64,000 nt of DNA from Paraburkholderia rhizosphaerae (GCF_004366595.1 NZ_SORE01000003.1:62001-126000), one strand, 5' to 3'. Numbered from the stretch's first letter, positions 1 to 9,080 are shown. Translations and numbers: made by a program. Notes: generated by a model not told the origin, from the letters alone.

Positions 1-723
1 CGGCACCACGTCGCTGAACGTGCCGTGCGGGTATTGCGGATACTCTTCCAGATAGCCCAGGCGGTCCAGACGCTGCTGGTCGCGCAGCTTCACGCGGCAC
101 AGGTTCAGCACGCTGTCCTGCATCGACACGGCCACCTTCTGGCCCTTGCCGGTCTGCTGGCGGCCGATGATCGCGGTCAGAATGCCGATCGCGAGGTGCA
201 TGCCGGTGTTGCTGTCGCCCAGCGCTGCCGCGCTGACCGTCGGCGGGCCGTCCCAGAAGCCGGTCGTCGAAGCGGCGCCGCCGGCGCACTGCGCGACGTT
301 TTCATAGACCTTCAGGTCCTGATAGTGGTGGCCGTCGCTGAAGCCCTTGACCGACGCGACGATCATTTTGGGGTTCAGTTCGTTGATGCGCTCCCACGAG
401 AAGCCCATCCGGTCCAGTGCGCCCGGGCCGAAGTTTTCAACGAGGACATCCGATTCCTTGATCAGCTTTTCCAGCACTTCCTTGCCCGCGGCCGTCTTCG
501 TGTCGAGCGTCAACGAACGCTTGTTGCTGTTGAGCATCGTGAAATACAGCGCGTCAGCGTCGGGAATGTCGCGCAACTGGTTACGCGTCACGTCGCCCGA
601 GCCCGGACGCTCGACCTTGATCACGTCCGCACCGAACCACGCAAGCAGCTGCGTGCACGCCGGGCCGGCCTGTACGTGCGTAAAGTCGATGATCTTGATG
701 CCTTCGAGGGGTTTGTTGCTCAT
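1..723 (-). CDS. frc: Formyl-CoA:oxalate CoA-transferase (partial, 3' end outside window)
   Basis: Class III CoA-transferase that moves CoA from formyl-CoA to oxalate, giving oxalyl-CoA for the decarboxylase encoded next door. I translated 241 codons from an ATG at 721-723 until the gene runs off the window. The protein starts [20 protein letters not shown], as in CaiB/BaiF enzymes, and has [10 protein letters not shown] around residues 168-175. D170 there matches the catalytic Asp (Asp169) of the Oxalobacter enzyme. The family is about 425 aa, so roughly 40% is missing. It starts 25 bp after the oxc stop and is probably co-transcribed with it. The family is clear; assignment to Frc rather than another CaiB-type transferase rests on the adjacent oxc. 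Confidence 0.93.
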   Translation of the reverse strand, partial: MSNKPLEGIKIIDFTHVQAGPACTQLLAWFGADVIKVERPGSGDVTRNQLRDIPDADALYFTMLNSNKRSLTLDTKTAAGKEVLEKLIKESDVLVENFGPGALDRMGFSWERINELNPKMIVASVKGFSDGHHYQDLKVYENVAQCAGGAASTTGFWDGPPTVSAAALGDSNTGMHLAIGILTAIIGRQQTGKGQKVAVSMQDSVLNLCRVKLRDQQRLDRLGYLEEYPQYPHGTFSDVVP

Positions 724-748
724 TCAATTTCTCCAGGTGGGCTGGGGC

Positions 749-2494
749 TTACTTCTTGGCGCCGCTTTGCGGGTTCAGGTTGGTCAATCGGCCACTTTCG
801 GTACCGGCCGTTTCGTCGATCACTGCATTGATCAAGGTGGGCTTGCCTGACTTGATCGCTTCCTGCAGCGCGTGGGTCAGTTCTTCCGGCGTCGTCGCGT
901 TAAAGCCGATGCCGCCGAATGCCTCGATCATCTTGTCGTAACGCGCGCCCTTCACGAACACGGTCGGCGCGACGTCCTTGCCGCCGGTCGGGTTCACATC
1001 GGTGCCCTTATAGACGCCGTTGTTGTTGAACACGATCGTGCAGACCGGCAGGTCGTAACGGCAGATCGTTTCGAGTTCCATGCCGGAGAAGCCGAACGCG
1101 CTATCGCCTTCGATCGCGACCACTTGCGTGCCGCTCGTCACCGCGGCGCCAATCGCGAAGCCCATGCCGATACCCATGATGCCCCACGTGCCCGAATCGA
1201 AACGGCGACGCGGTTCGTACATGTCGATCACCGCACGTGCGTAGTCCAGCGTGTTCGCGCCTTCGTTGACGACGTTGATGTCCGGACGCGTCTTCAGCAC
1301 GTCGCGGATCGCGCGCAGCGCGCTGTGGAAGTTCATCGGCGACGGATTCTTCGCGAGCGTCGCGGCCATCTTTTCGAGGTTCGTGTTCTTCTTCTGCGTA
1401 ACGGCCGAGATCCACTCTGCCGGCGGCTTCGGGAAGTTTGCGTCGATACCCGCGACCAGCGCCGACACGCACGAACCGATATCGCCGATCAGCGGTGCTT
1501 CGATTGCGACGTTGCTGTCGATTTCAGTCGGAGCGATATCGATCTGCACGAAGCGCTTCGGGGCGGCGCCCCAGGTCTTGCCCTTGCCATGCGCGAGCAG
1601 CCAGTTCAGGCGCGCGCCGATCAGCACCACGCAGTCCGACTCCTGCAGCACGAACGAGCGCGCGGCGGATGCCGACTGTTCATGCGTATCCGGCAACAGG
1701 CCCTTGGCCATCGACATCGGCAGATACGGAATGCCGCTCTTTTCGACCAGATCGCGAATCGCCTTGTCGGCTTGCGCGTACGCGGCACCTTTGCCGAGCA
1801 GAATCAGCGGACGCTTTGCGCCCTTGATCACGTCGAGCGCGCGCTTCACCGAATCCGGCGCCGGCAGCTGACGCGGTGCCGCGTCGACCACCTTGATGAG
1901 CGATGCCTTCGCTTTCGCCGCGTCGATCACTTGCGAGAGCAGCTTGGCGGGCAGGTCCAGATAGACGCCGCCCGGACGGCCCGACACCGCTGCGCGGATC
2001 GCACGCGCGACGCCGACGCCGATATCTTCCGCGTGCAGCACGCGGTACGCCGCCTTCGCGTACGGCTTCGCAGCGTTCAACTGATCCATCTCTTCGTAGT
2101 CGCCCTGCTGCAGGTCGACGATCTCGCGCTCGCTCGAGCCGCTGATCAGGATCATCGGGAAACAGTTGGTCGTCGCGTTCGCGAGCGCCGTCAAGCCATT
2201 CAGGAAGCCCGGCGCGGACACCGTCAGGCAGATGCCCGGCTTTTGCGTCATATAGCCGTGAATCGCGGCCGCGTTGCCCGCGTTCTGCTCGTGGCGGAAG
2301 CCGATGAAACGCATGCCTTCGGCCTGCGCAAGGCGCGCGAGGTCGGTAATCGGAATGCCGACAAGGCCGAAAATCGTATCGATGTCATTCAGCTTCAGCG
2401 CATCGATAACCAGATGAAAGCCGTCGGTCGTGGCGGCTTGTTCGCTCCCCTGTGCGGTCGTTGCGTCAGGGCGCGCAATTTCAACAGTAGACAT
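749..2494 (-). CDS. oxc: Oxalyl-CoA decarboxylase
   Basis: Thiamine-diphosphate enzyme converting oxalyl-CoA to formyl-CoA and CO2 in the cytoplasm. With Frc it forms the oxalate cycle. The 581 aa protein has the three-domain layout of TPP enzymes. The catalytic Glu is E69 in [11 protein letters not shown]. The TPP/Mg motif runs from [18 protein letters not shown] (463-480) to the FNNNGVYKG segment (489-497). It is slightly longer than the roughly 568 aa Oxalobacter enzyme because of an N-terminal extension of about 20 residues. GGAGAA lies just upstream of the ATG. It is the first gene of the oxc-frc unit, preceded by operator-like palindromes. Other TPP decarboxylases are less likely given this neighbourhood. 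Confidence 0.95.
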   Translation of the reverse strand: MSTVEIARPDATTAQGSEQAATTDGFHLVIDALKLNDIDTIFGLVGIPITDLARLAQAEGMRFIGFRHEQNAGNAAAIHGYMTQKPGICLTVSAPGFLNGLTALANATTNCFPMILISGSSEREIVDLQQGDYEEMDQLNAAKPYAKAAYRVLHAEDIGVGVARAIRAAVSGRPGGVYLDLPAKLLSQVIDAAKAKASLIKVVDAAPRQLPAPDSVKRALDVIKGAKRPLILLGKGAAYAQADKAIRDLVEKSGIPYLPMSMAKGLLPDTHEQSASAARSFVLQESDCVVLIGARLNWLLAHGKGKTWGAAPKRFVQIDIAPTEIDSNVAIEAPLIGDIGSCVSALVAGIDANFPKPPAEWISAVTQKKNTNLEKMAATLAKNPSPMNFHSALRAIRDVLKTRPDINVVNEGANTLDYARAVIDMYEPRRRFDSGTWGIMGIGMGFAIGAAVTSGTQVVAIEGDSAFGFSGMELETICRYDLPVCTIVFNNNGVYKGTDVNPTGGKDVAPTVFVKGARYDKMIEAFGGIGFNATTPEELTHALQEAIKSGKPTLINAVIDETAGTESGRLTNLNPQSGAKK

Positions 2495-2586
2495 TCACTT
2501 TTCTCCAATCGTTAGGACTGTTAGGCCGTCGCGCCGTGTGTTTGGCAACCGGTGCCCGAGACCTTCCGTCGGTCTCTTTCCGGCAC

Positions 2587-2607
2587 TGTGATATACCATA
2601 TATCACA
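2587..2607. promoter_or_regulatory. Perfect 9-3-9 inverted repeat, candidate GntR operator for oxc-frc
   Basis: The left arm TGTGATATA and right arm TATATCACA are exact inverted complements separated by CCA. The site lies about 93 bp upstream of the oxc start codon. FadR/FCD-type GntR proteins bind short AT-rich palindromes. A related 10-bp palindrome, TGATATATCA, recurs at 2786-2795 in the same gap, and the adjacent gene encodes such a regulator. Binding is inferred. Confidence 0.55.
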
Positions 2608-2785
2608 CACCAAGTTTGATTCAATAGCTGTTTGTCCCTAAGGACGCGTTTTGCGCAGCACAAATGCCGTTAAGCCTCGCTGATCGCTGATAGTTTTCAT
2701 CAAAAAACTTCAATAATCTCAGTGACTTACTCCTTTCAAGAATGTCTTGTGCAGCACACAACGACGTCCGACGATATCTGGCATG

Positions 2786-2795
2786 TGATATATCA
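2786..2795. promoter_or_regulatory. Second short palindrome TGATATATCA
   Basis: A 10-bp perfect palindrome sharing the TGATATA core of the larger repeat at 2587-2607. It lies between the GntR terminator and that repeat, so it could be a second half of a two-site operator. Ten AT-rich bases could also arise by chance. Confidence 0.3.
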
Positions 2796-2805
2796 ACCTC
2801 AGACG

Positions 2806-2828
2806 AAGAAAGGCCCGCTGACGGGCCG
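2806..2828 (-). terminator. Rho-independent terminator after the GntR gene
   Basis: GGCCCG / CGGGCC with a 4-base loop (2812-2827). On the minus strand it is followed by TTTCTTCG. It sits about 37 bp past the GntR stop codon, so it would separate the oxlT-GntR transcript from the downstream oxc promoter. Confidence 0.65.
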
Positions 2829-2864
2829 AAATTACATTCATCTGTCATCTAACTTCGATTTTTC

Positions 2865-3620
2865 CTACTCCAGAAAATCGCAGTGCGTATTCACATAAGT
2901 TGCGAGTTCCAGCGAATGCTGGCGGGCGAGCCGCTCCGCGCCTTCGGTATCGCGCGCTTCCAGCGCTTCGATGATGTGCATGTGATCGGTAATCGAACGT
3001 GACGCGCGGTCGCTCTGCGAGATCGTCAGCTTGCGGATCGCACGCACGTGCGCGAACACGTTGCGGATCGTGTGCGCGATCGCCTGCGACTTCGACAGCT
3101 TCACCAGCGCCTCGTGAAACGTGATGTTCGCTTCCGAGTACTCGTCGATATGCCGCGCCGGCGCCTGCCGTTCGCCCTGGAAATCGTCGAACAGCCGCCG
3201 CAGCTCGGCGACCTCGTCGTCGCTTGCCTTGAGCGTCGCAAGCCGGGCGGCCATGCTTTCGAGCGCCGCCCACATCTGGATCATCTCGACGATCTCGCGG
3301 CGCGTCTTGCGCCGGATAAACACGCCGCGCCGCGGCACCGCGCGCAGGAAGCCTTCCTGCTCGAGCAGTGTCATCGCCTCGCGGATCGGCGTGCGGCTCA
3401 CGCCGAGCGCTTCGGTGAGGTTGCGCTCGTCGAGCCGGATCGCTTCGCGCGACCCGTAAATATCCGCTTCCGCGATCGCCTGACGCAGCTTCGCGTACGC
3501 CAGATCGCGCAGCGACGCACCCGGACTCAGCGGCTGCAGCGCCAGCGTAAAAGGCGCCGCACGCGTTTGCGTTGACGCCGACGGCATCGGCGCCTGGATC
3601 GTCAAGGTCGCGTCGTCCAT
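2865..3620 (-). CDS. GntR-family (FadR/FCD subfamily) transcriptional regulator, probable oxalate regulator
   Basis: A 251 aa DNA-binding regulator. The N-terminal half carries a winged helix-turn-helix with the GntR signature LTEALGVSRTPIREAMTLLE and the wing RAVPRRGVFIRR. The C-terminal half is an all-helical FCD ligand-binding domain with the usual spaced His residues (HEAL, DHMHIIEAL, RQHSLELA). The ATG overlaps the stop codon of the oxlT-like gene as TAATG, so the two are translationally coupled. Position and family suggest it senses oxalate or an oxalate-derived CoA ester and controls oxc-frc. The ligand is inferred. Confidence 0.85.
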   Translation of the reverse strand: MDDATLTIQAPMPSASTQTRAAPFTLALQPLSPGASLRDLAYAKLRQAIAEADIYGSREAIRLDERNLTEALGVSRTPIREAMTLLEQEGFLRAVPRRGVFIRRKTRREIVEMIQMWAALESMAARLATLKASDDEVAELRRLFDDFQGERQAPARHIDEYSEANITFHEALVKLSKSQAIAHTIRNVFAHVRAIRKLTISQSDRASRSITDHMHIIEALEARDTEGAERLARQHSLELATYVNTHCDFLE

Positions 3621-4963
3621 TACTCGTTGGACCCCAGCGGCGCCGGGTCATACGTACCGCGGAACGCGAGCCGTTCGCTTTCCTTCGCCGAATTCTCGAT
3701 CCAGCGCTTGCGCATCGGTGCGAGCAGGAACTTCGCCGACACGCTGCCCGCGATCGCAATGCAGGCCGCGAAGATAAACACCGTGTTCCAGCCGCCGTGC
3801 TCGGACAATACCGACGCGATCGGCACCAGCAGCGCCGCGGTGCCTTTCGCGGTGTACAGCGTTCCCGCGTTGCCGGCCGCGTATTTCGCGCCGAACGTAT
3901 CTGCGCAGGTCGCCGGGAAGTTCGAGAAGATGTCGCCGTAGAACACGAAGATCAGCCCGGAGAACACGATGAACAGGTACGGGTTGTGACCGAAGTGCAT
4001 CAGCCCGAGCAGCGCGAGCCCCTCGCCGAGGAACGTGATGAACATCGTGTTCTCGCGGCCGATGCGATCGGAAATCGCGCCGCAGATCGGCCGCGTAAAG
4101 CCGTTGCAGACGTTGTTGATCGACAGCGTCAGCGTGAGCAACGGCAGCGTCGACGCGAAGAACGCCATCGGCATGTCGGCGAAGCCGTACTCTTTCGCGA
4201 TCGGGCCGATCTGCGCAGTCGCGATAATGCCGCCGGTCGCGACGCAGACGAACATCGCGTACAACACCCAGAACACCGGCGCCCGCACCATTTCGCCGGT
4301 CGTGTAGTCGATCTTCGTCGCGACGATGCGCTTCACGTTGCGCGCGAACTCTGGTGGCTTCGGGCGCACCAGCATCGTCGCCAGCAACAGGATTACGCCA
4401 CCTTGCAGACAGCCGAAGAAAATCAGCGTGTGCTGGTAACCGGAGCGCGCGATCATCGACGCAATCGGGATTACCGTCAGTGCGGCGCCCGCGCCGAAAC
4501 CCGCGGCGGTCATGCCGGCCGCCAGACCGCGCCGGTCCGGAAACCACTTCAGCGCATTGCCGACGCAGGTGCCGTACACACATCCGGCGCCGATGCCGGA
4601 GATCACCGCGGCGACGTACAGCACGCCCAGGTTTGGTGCAAGCGCATCGAGAATCCAGCCGAGGCCCGCGCAGATTGCGCCGCCGATCACGACCGGGCGC
4701 GGACCGAAGCGGTCGACGAGCCACCCTTCAATCGGCACAAGCCAGGTTTCGGTGACGATAAAGATCGAGAAAGCGGTTTGAATGGATGCGAGGCCCCAAT
4801 GGTGCTGCGCATTCATTGGTTCGACGAACAGTGTCCACGCGTATTGAAGGTTCGCGACCAGGCCCATGCATATGACGCCGATCGCGAGTTGCACCCATCG
4901 GCTGGATAGGCCACCGGCACCGCGCGGTGCAGCGGCCTGCTGTTCTTTGACTGGCTGTCGCAA
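3620..4963 (-). CDS. oxlT: Oxalate:formate antiporter, MFS family
   Basis: Inner-membrane MFS carrier exchanging oxalate for formate. I choose a TTG start at 4963, giving 447 aa, because GGAGA lies about 6 bases before it. The frame is open further upstream to 5092, but that extension is Arg-rich and does not look like an OxlT N-terminus. About 12 membrane segments are visible. The basic residues R291 (NGFTRP) and K373 (LYTAKG) fit the positions of Arg272 and Lys355, which bind oxalate in Oxalobacter OxlT. It is the first gene of a two-gene unit with the GntR gene. Substrate is inferred from context and these residues. Confidence 0.85.
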   Translation of the reverse strand: MRQPVKEQQAAAPRGAGGLSSRWVQLAIGVICMGLVANLQYAWTLFVEPMNAQHHWGLASIQTAFSIFIVTETWLVPIEGWLVDRFGPRPVVIGGAICAGLGWILDALAPNLGVLYVAAVISGIGAGCVYGTCVGNALKWFPDRRGLAAGMTAAGFGAGAALTVIPIASMIARSGYQHTLIFFGCLQGGVILLLATMLVRPKPPEFARNVKRIVATKIDYTTGEMVRAPVFWVLYAMFVCVATGGIIATAQIGPIAKEYGFADMPMAFFASTLPLLTLTLSINNVCNGFTRPICGAISDRIGRENTMFITFLGEGLALLGLMHFGHNPYLFIVFSGLIFVFYGDIFSNFPATCADTFGAKYAAGNAGTLYTAKGTAALLVPIASVLSEHGGWNTVFIFAACIAIAGSVSAKFLLAPMRKRWIENSAKESERLAFRGTYDPAPLGSNE

Positions 4964-5310
4964 GAGTCGTCTCCGTTGGTAACTTCTGGTATGACGTCGA
5001 CGCTCGGGTTCCGGAGCAACTATCGGGCTGGCAAGTACAGAACGAGATGCAGTTGACGCCCGACGATGGTGGAGTGTTTTGCGCGGCAGCAAAAATCAAA
5101 CTTTTTTATCGTTTGAATAAGAGGACGTGAATGGCCGTTAGCACGCTTTATTAAAGTGCAAGCCATCGGTAATGAAGCTCATGCGGTGCTGAGTGAGCAA
5201 ATCAGTCGGCGGGCGGCGTCCGGCCGCTACGCATCGACGCCCGGATGCGTAGCGGTGAGATCGACCATCAGTTTGACTATATGTATAGCGCAGTGGCCGC
5301 GGCCGCCTGA
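4964..5310. other. Non-coding region between oxlT and the polyol ABC ATPase gene
   Basis: A 347 bp gap containing the oxlT 5' region. TCAAAC / GTTTGA (5096-5101 and 5111-5116) form an inverted repeat with a 9-base T-rich spacer, a possible operator or promoter element. A strong hairpin (5224-5255) and a 20-bp palindrome (5301-5320) lie at the end of the ABC operon. No coding potential is seen. Confidence 0.5.
5224..5255. terminator. 12-bp stem hairpin downstream of the polyol ABC operon
   Basis: CCGCTACGCATC and GATGCGTAGCGG pair perfectly around an 8-base loop. It lies about 55 bp past the ATPase stop codon. There is no T-run, so it is either a Rho-associated end or an RNA 3'-protecting structure rather than a classic intrinsic terminator. 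Confidence 0.4.
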
Positions 5311-5320
5311 TCAGGCGGCC
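5301..5320. repeat. Perfect 20-bp palindrome overlapping the ATPase stop codon
   Basis: GGCCGCCTGA followed by its exact complement TCAGGCGGCC. The TGA stop of the ATPase gene is inside the palindrome, so it codes for the last residues and can also fold at the mRNA 3' end. Confidence 0.6.
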
Positions 5321-6420
5321 AGTTCGTGCGCAAATTTGCGGCGGAACGCCTGCCCATCGCTGTCGAACAGGTGGCAATGATCCGGCTGCGCGCCGAGCTT
5401 GACCAGTTTTCCCTTCGGATGCCGTTCGAGCGGCGGAATGCGCGCGATCAGCCCGTCCGGTGCGACGCCGCATTCCGCGTACAGGTACGCGGCATCGCCG
5501 AGCGACTCGACGGTCATGATCGTTGCGGACACACCGAATTCGCTGGTATCGACATGCAGGTGCTCGGGCCGGATGCCGACCGTCACCTTGTCGCCTTCCT
5601 TCGCGTTGCCTGGTTCGACCGCGACCCGCTGCGTCTCGCCGGTCTCGTAGCGCACCAGCAGGCCGTCCGCTCCGATCGACTGCACGACCCCATCCATGAA
5701 ATTCATTTTCGGCGAACCGATGAACCCCGCGACAAAGCGGTTCGCGGGCGCGTGATATAGCGTATTCGGCGTGCCGACCTGCTCGAGATTGCCGGCCGAC
5801 AGCACGACGATCTTGTCGGCGAGCGTCATCGCTTCGACCTGGTCGTGCGTCACGTAGATCATCGTCGTCTTCAGTTCGTCGTGCAGCCGCGCGAACTCGA
5901 GACGCATCTTGACGCGCAACGCCGCGTCGAGGTTCGACAGCGGCTCGTCGAACAGAAACACCTTCGGCTTGCGCGTGATCGCCCGGCCGATCGCTACCCG
6001 TTGCCGCTGCCCGCCCGACAACTGCTTCGGCTTGCGCTCGAGCAGATGGTCGATATGCAGGATCTTCGCCGCATTGCGCACCGCCTGATCGATCTCCGGC
6101 TTTTTCGCGCCGGCGAGCTTCAGGCCGAATGCCATGTTGTCGTACAGCGTCATATGCGGATACAGCGCATAGGACTGGAACACCATCGCGATCCCGCGTT
6201 TGGCCGGCGGCACATCGTTCATCCGAGTGCCGTCGATGCTCAGGTCGCCGCTGCTGATGTCTTCGAGTCCCGCGATCATCCGCATCAGCGTCGACTTTCC
6301 GCAGCCGCTCGGACCGACGAACACGACGAACTCGCCATCCGCGATATCGAGGTTGATGTTCCGCATCACTTCGTTGTCGTCGTAGCGCTTGCTGATATTG
6401 CGCAATGCCAGGCTAGCCAT
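5311..6420 (-). CDS. smoK: Polyol ABC transporter ATP-binding protein (SmoK/MtlK/MalK type)
   Basis: Cytoplasmic ATPase that energises the sugar-alcohol importer encoded upstream. The 369 aa protein has Walker A GPSGCGKST at 36-44, the signature LSGGQRQRVAIGRA, Walker B with FLFDEPLSNLD, and the switch THDQVEAM. A C-terminal TOBE-type regulatory domain follows, as in MalK/UgpC. I start at MASLALRNIS (ATG 6418-6420) because GGAGA precedes it; the frame is open up to 6495. It is the last gene of the operon. The MalK-type length fits carbohydrate import. Polyol specificity comes from the SmoS-type dehydrogenase in the operon. Confidence 0.85.
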   Translation of the reverse strand: MASLALRNISKRYDDNEVMRNINLDIADGEFVVFVGPSGCGKSTLMRMIAGLEDISSGDLSIDGTRMNDVPPAKRGIAMVFQSYALYPHMTLYDNMAFGLKLAGAKKPEIDQAVRNAAKILHIDHLLERKPKQLSGGQRQRVAIGRAITRKPKVFLFDEPLSNLDAALRVKMRLEFARLHDELKTTMIYVTHDQVEAMTLADKIVVLSAGNLEQVGTPNTLYHAPANRFVAGFIGSPKMNFMDGVVQSIGADGLLVRYETGETQRVAVEPGNAKEGDKVTVGIRPEHLHVDTSEFGVSATIMTVESLGDAAYLYAECGVAPDGLIARIPPLERHPKGKLVKLGAQPDHCHLFDSDGQAFRRKFAHELAA

Positions 6421-6502
6421 GATGTGTCTCCGTGTGTTGCGTGATGTTGCTGTGTTGCGTCGATTCGTTTCAAAGCTCGGTATGCCGGTTGGCACAGGCG
6501 CG

Positions 6503-7207
6503 TTATGAAGCCGCCTTCAACTGCTGCGTCCAGCGCGTGACCAGTTCGGGCAGTTGCCGCATGTCGTCGAACACGTGCCGCGCACCGGCCTCGCGCAGCG
6601 CGCCGATCTGCGCGTCGCTCACATGACCGGCGCCGGCGAAGCCGATCACGGTCATTCCGGCGCCTGTCGCCGCGGTTACGCCGGTCACGCTGTCTTCAAT
6701 CACGAGGCACGCGTCCGGCGTCACGTTCAGACCGCGCGCCGCGGCCAGATAGACATCCGGCGCCGGCTTCGGCCGCGGCACCATATCCGCGCAGAAGAGC
6801 CGCTCGCCGAAGAACGTCGCGAGACCCGTGCGCGCGAGCGCTGCTTCCACATACGGACGGAAACTGTTGCTCGCGCATGCTTTAGTCAGCGTGATCGCCG
6901 CTAGCGCGTCGCCGATACCGTTGACCGTCGGCGCCTGCACCGCCGCCGCTTCGACCTTCGCGCGAATTGCATGGACGTCGCCGTCGGCGAACTGCTTGCC
7001 GAGCTGCGTGGCCGTGCCTTCGAGCACGCGCTCGATGCGCAGTCCGAGCAGCGGTATCACGACCGGGGCAACCTCTGCGTCGGGCCAGCGCGCTTCGAGT
7101 TCGCGCACGAGCACCGCGGCCGCGACCGCTTCGCTGTCGATCAGTACGCCGTCGCAATCGCAGATCAGCGCGAGCTTCGTATCGGCTTGCATCAGGGTCT
7201 GGGTCAC
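6503..7207 (-). CDS. HAD-superfamily sugar-phosphatase-like hydrolase
   Basis: A 234 aa haloacid-dehalogenase-type hydrolase. Motif I is DCDGVLIDSE near residue 17, with the nucleophile Asp and the acid/base Asp. A Ser-containing motif II follows (ACASNSF), and the Lys and acidic motifs are seen in PKPAPDVYLAAARGL and VIEDSVTGVTAA. The insertion type is that of beta-phosphoglucomutase-like phosphatases. The start is GTG, overlapping the permease stop as GTGA, so it is coupled to the transporter. It probably dephosphorylates a sugar or polyol phosphate, but the substrate is unknown. An ATG five codons downstream is an alternative start. Confidence 0.75.
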   Translation of the reverse strand: MTQTLMQADTKLALICDCDGVLIDSEAVAAAVLVRELEARWPDAEVAPVVIPLLGLRIERVLEGTATQLGKQFADGDVHAIRAKVEAAAVQAPTVNGIGDALAAITLTKACASNSFRPYVEAALARTGLATFFGERLFCADMVPRPKPAPDVYLAAARGLNVTPDACLVIEDSVTGVTAATGAGMTVIGFAGAGHVSDAQIGALREAGARHVFDDMRQLPELVTRWTQQLKAAS

Positions 7208-8070
7208 TTAACGGCCCCGAATGTAAGGCCACGCACCAACTGCTTCTGCGACAGCCAACCGACGATCAGAATCGGCGCGACCGCAAGCAGCGACGCGGCG
7301 GACAGCTTCGCCCAGAACAGCCCCTCCGGACTCGAATACGACGCGATGAACACCGTCAACGGCGCCGCGTTCGAGCTCGACAGGTTGATGCTCCAGAACG
7401 CCTCATTCCACGACAGGATAACGAGCAGCAGCGCGGTCGACGCGAGCCCCGGCAGCGCCATCGGCATCAGCAGGTAGACGATCTCCTGCCAGGTCGCCGC
7501 GCCATCGATACGGCCGGCCTCGAGAATATCGCGCGGGATCTCGTTGAAGTACGTGAACGCCATCCATACGGCAATCGGCAGGTTGATCAGCGTATAGACG
7601 ATGATCAACCCGGTCACCGTGTCGAGCAGCCCGCTGTTTTTCCACAGCAGGTAGATGGGCACCAGCACGCCGACCGACGGCATCATCTTCGTCGACAGCA
7701 TCCACAGCAACGTTTGCTGCGTGCGTTTGCTCGGGAAAAACGCCATCGCGTACGCAGCGGGCACCGCGAGTAGCAGGCACAGAATCGTCACGCCGACCGA
7801 AATCAGAATCGAGTTCCACGCAAACGCGAAGTAGTTGCTGCGCGCGAACACTTCGCGAAAGCTTTCCAGCGTCGGCGTGAATAATATCGACGACGAATAC
7901 GCCTGCTGCTCGGTCTTGAATGCGGTGATCGTCATCCAGAAGATCGGGAAGAACAGCGCAATCGAAATCAGCCACGCGAGAATGCCCGGAATGCTGCGCT
8001 TCACAGCGGCAAACGGCGAAGCTGCGGGCACGGTGGCAGTCGTCACAGGTGTAGCGGCGAGCTGGCTCAT
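7204..8070 (-). CDS. smoG: Polyol ABC transporter permease (MalG/SmoG type)
   Basis: A 288 aa inner-membrane permease of the carbohydrate CUT1 family with six predicted membrane helices. The EAA loop that contacts the ATPase is visible as EAGRIDGAATWQEIVYLLMPMALPG. Its ATG overlaps the stop of the preceding permease as ATGA and its stop overlaps the HAD gene start, so it is tightly coupled on both sides. With the other permease it forms the translocation channel. Confidence 0.85.
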   Translation of the reverse strand: MSQLAATPVTTATVPAASPFAAVKRSIPGILAWLISIALFFPIFWMTITAFKTEQQAYSSSILFTPTLESFREVFARSNYFAFAWNSILISVGVTILCLLLAVPAAYAMAFFPSKRTQQTLLWMLSTKMMPSVGVLVPIYLLWKNSGLLDTVTGLIIVYTLINLPIAVWMAFTYFNEIPRDILEAGRIDGAATWQEIVYLLMPMALPGLASTALLLVILSWNEAFWSINLSSSNAAPLTVFIASYSSPEGLFWAKLSAASLLAVAPILIVGWLSQKQLVRGLTFGAVK

Positions 8071-9002
8071 TTTTCATACTCCCCTTTCAGGTTCTTCGCG
8101 AGCATCTTCACGAGGAAGAACGACACGATGTTCGCGACGATCACCGCCAGAATGCCGCCCGCCGACGCGAGACCGACGTCGAACTGCTGCAAGCCGAGCG
8201 CGTAGATCAGGTACGACAGGTTGGTCGTTGCATTGCCGGGGCCGCCGCCGGTCGTCGTATAGATCTCCGCGAAAATCGACAGCAGGAAAATCGTCTCCAT
8301 CATCACAACCACCGCGATCGCGCGTCTGAGGTGCGGCAGCGTGATATAGAAGAACATCGCGAGCGGTCCGGCGCCATCGATGCGCGCCGCTTCCTTCTGT
8401 TCCTGGTCGAGCGACTGGATCGCGGTGAACAAAATCAAAAACGCAAACGGCAACCACTGCCATGCGACGATGATGATCACCGCCGTGAGCGGATAAGTCG
8501 CAAACCAGTCGATCGGCGTCAGGCCGACCGCGCGCATCGCACCGGCGACGAGGCCGTACACCGGGTGCAGGATCATGTTCTTCCAGATCAGCGCACTGAC
8601 CGTCGGCATCACGAAGAACGGCGCGATCGCAAGCAGGCGCGCGACGCCCTGCCCGTAGAACTTGCGGTCGAACAGCACGGCCATTAGCACGCCGCCCACG
8701 ACCGTGATCACCAGCACTGAAATGATCAGTTGCAGTGTGTGCACGATCGACGGCCAGAACGACGGGTCGGTCGCCAGATAGCGGTAGTTGTCGAATCCGG
8801 CGAAACCCCGCGCATCCGGGTTCAGCAGGTTGTAGCGCGTGAACGAAAACCAGATCGTCATCGCGAGCGGAATCGTCATCCACAGCAGCAGCACCGCGAC
8901 GGATGGCGAAACCAGCCAGCGTGCGGACGCGGCTCGACGCGATTCGCGTTCCTTCTCGGTTTCGGGGTGGACGTGCGACAGAGGAAGGCGCAGATGAGGC
9001 AT
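8067..9002 (-). CDS. smoF: Polyol ABC transporter permease (MalF/SmoF type)
   Basis: A 311 aa inner-membrane permease with six predicted helices. Its cytoplasmic EAA motif reads EAARIDGAGPLAMFFYITLP. It is the first of two permeases in the operon and overlaps the second by 4 bp. The N-terminus, about 25 residues before the first helix, is basic and cytoplasmic. It is separated from the upstream binding-protein gene by 164 bp holding a strong stem-loop, so it may be made at a lower level than the binding protein. Confidence 0.85.
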   Translation of the reverse strand: MPHLRLPLSHVHPETEKERESRRAASARWLVSPSVAVLLLWMTIPLAMTIWFSFTRYNLLNPDARGFAGFDNYRYLATDPSFWPSIVHTLQLIISVLVITVVGGVLMAVLFDRKFYGQGVARLLAIAPFFVMPTVSALIWKNMILHPVYGLVAGAMRAVGLTPIDWFATYPLTAVIIIVAWQWLPFAFLILFTAIQSLDQEQKEAARIDGAGPLAMFFYITLPHLRRAIAVVVMMETIFLLSIFAEIYTTTGGGPGNATTNLSYLIYALGLQQFDVGLASAGGILAVIVANIVSFFLVKMLAKNLKGEYEK

Positions 9003-9080
9003 GATGGGCCACCTGTTCGGAAGTGCGCGAACCGCCGGGTTGCTGCAACCGGGTCGAGCGGTCCGCCGTGCTGCCGGAGT

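Larger units (their letters stand above)
2495..2864. other. Intergenic control region between the GntR gene and oxc
   Basis: A 370 bp non-coding stretch holding the 5' region of oxc (minus strand). It contains the hairpin terminator of the upstream GntR gene, two AT-rich palindromes listed separately, and an inverted repeat GAGACC/GGTCTC at 2558-2576 that would lie in the oxc leader. AT content is clearly above that of the flanking genes, as expected of a promoter. I cannot assign -35/-10 boxes with confidence. Confidence 0.6.

Noticed and set aside
872..2515. A 547-codon open frame on the plus strand across the oxalyl-CoA decarboxylase gene
   Set aside because: It is the antisense shadow of oxc. 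The translation is Arg/His-rich with no domain, as expected from high-GC complementary frames.
4964..5092. Extra 43 codons at the start of the oxlT-type gene
   Set aside because: The segment is Arg-rich and unlike any MFS N-terminus. The TTG at 4963 has the only good ribosome-binding site.
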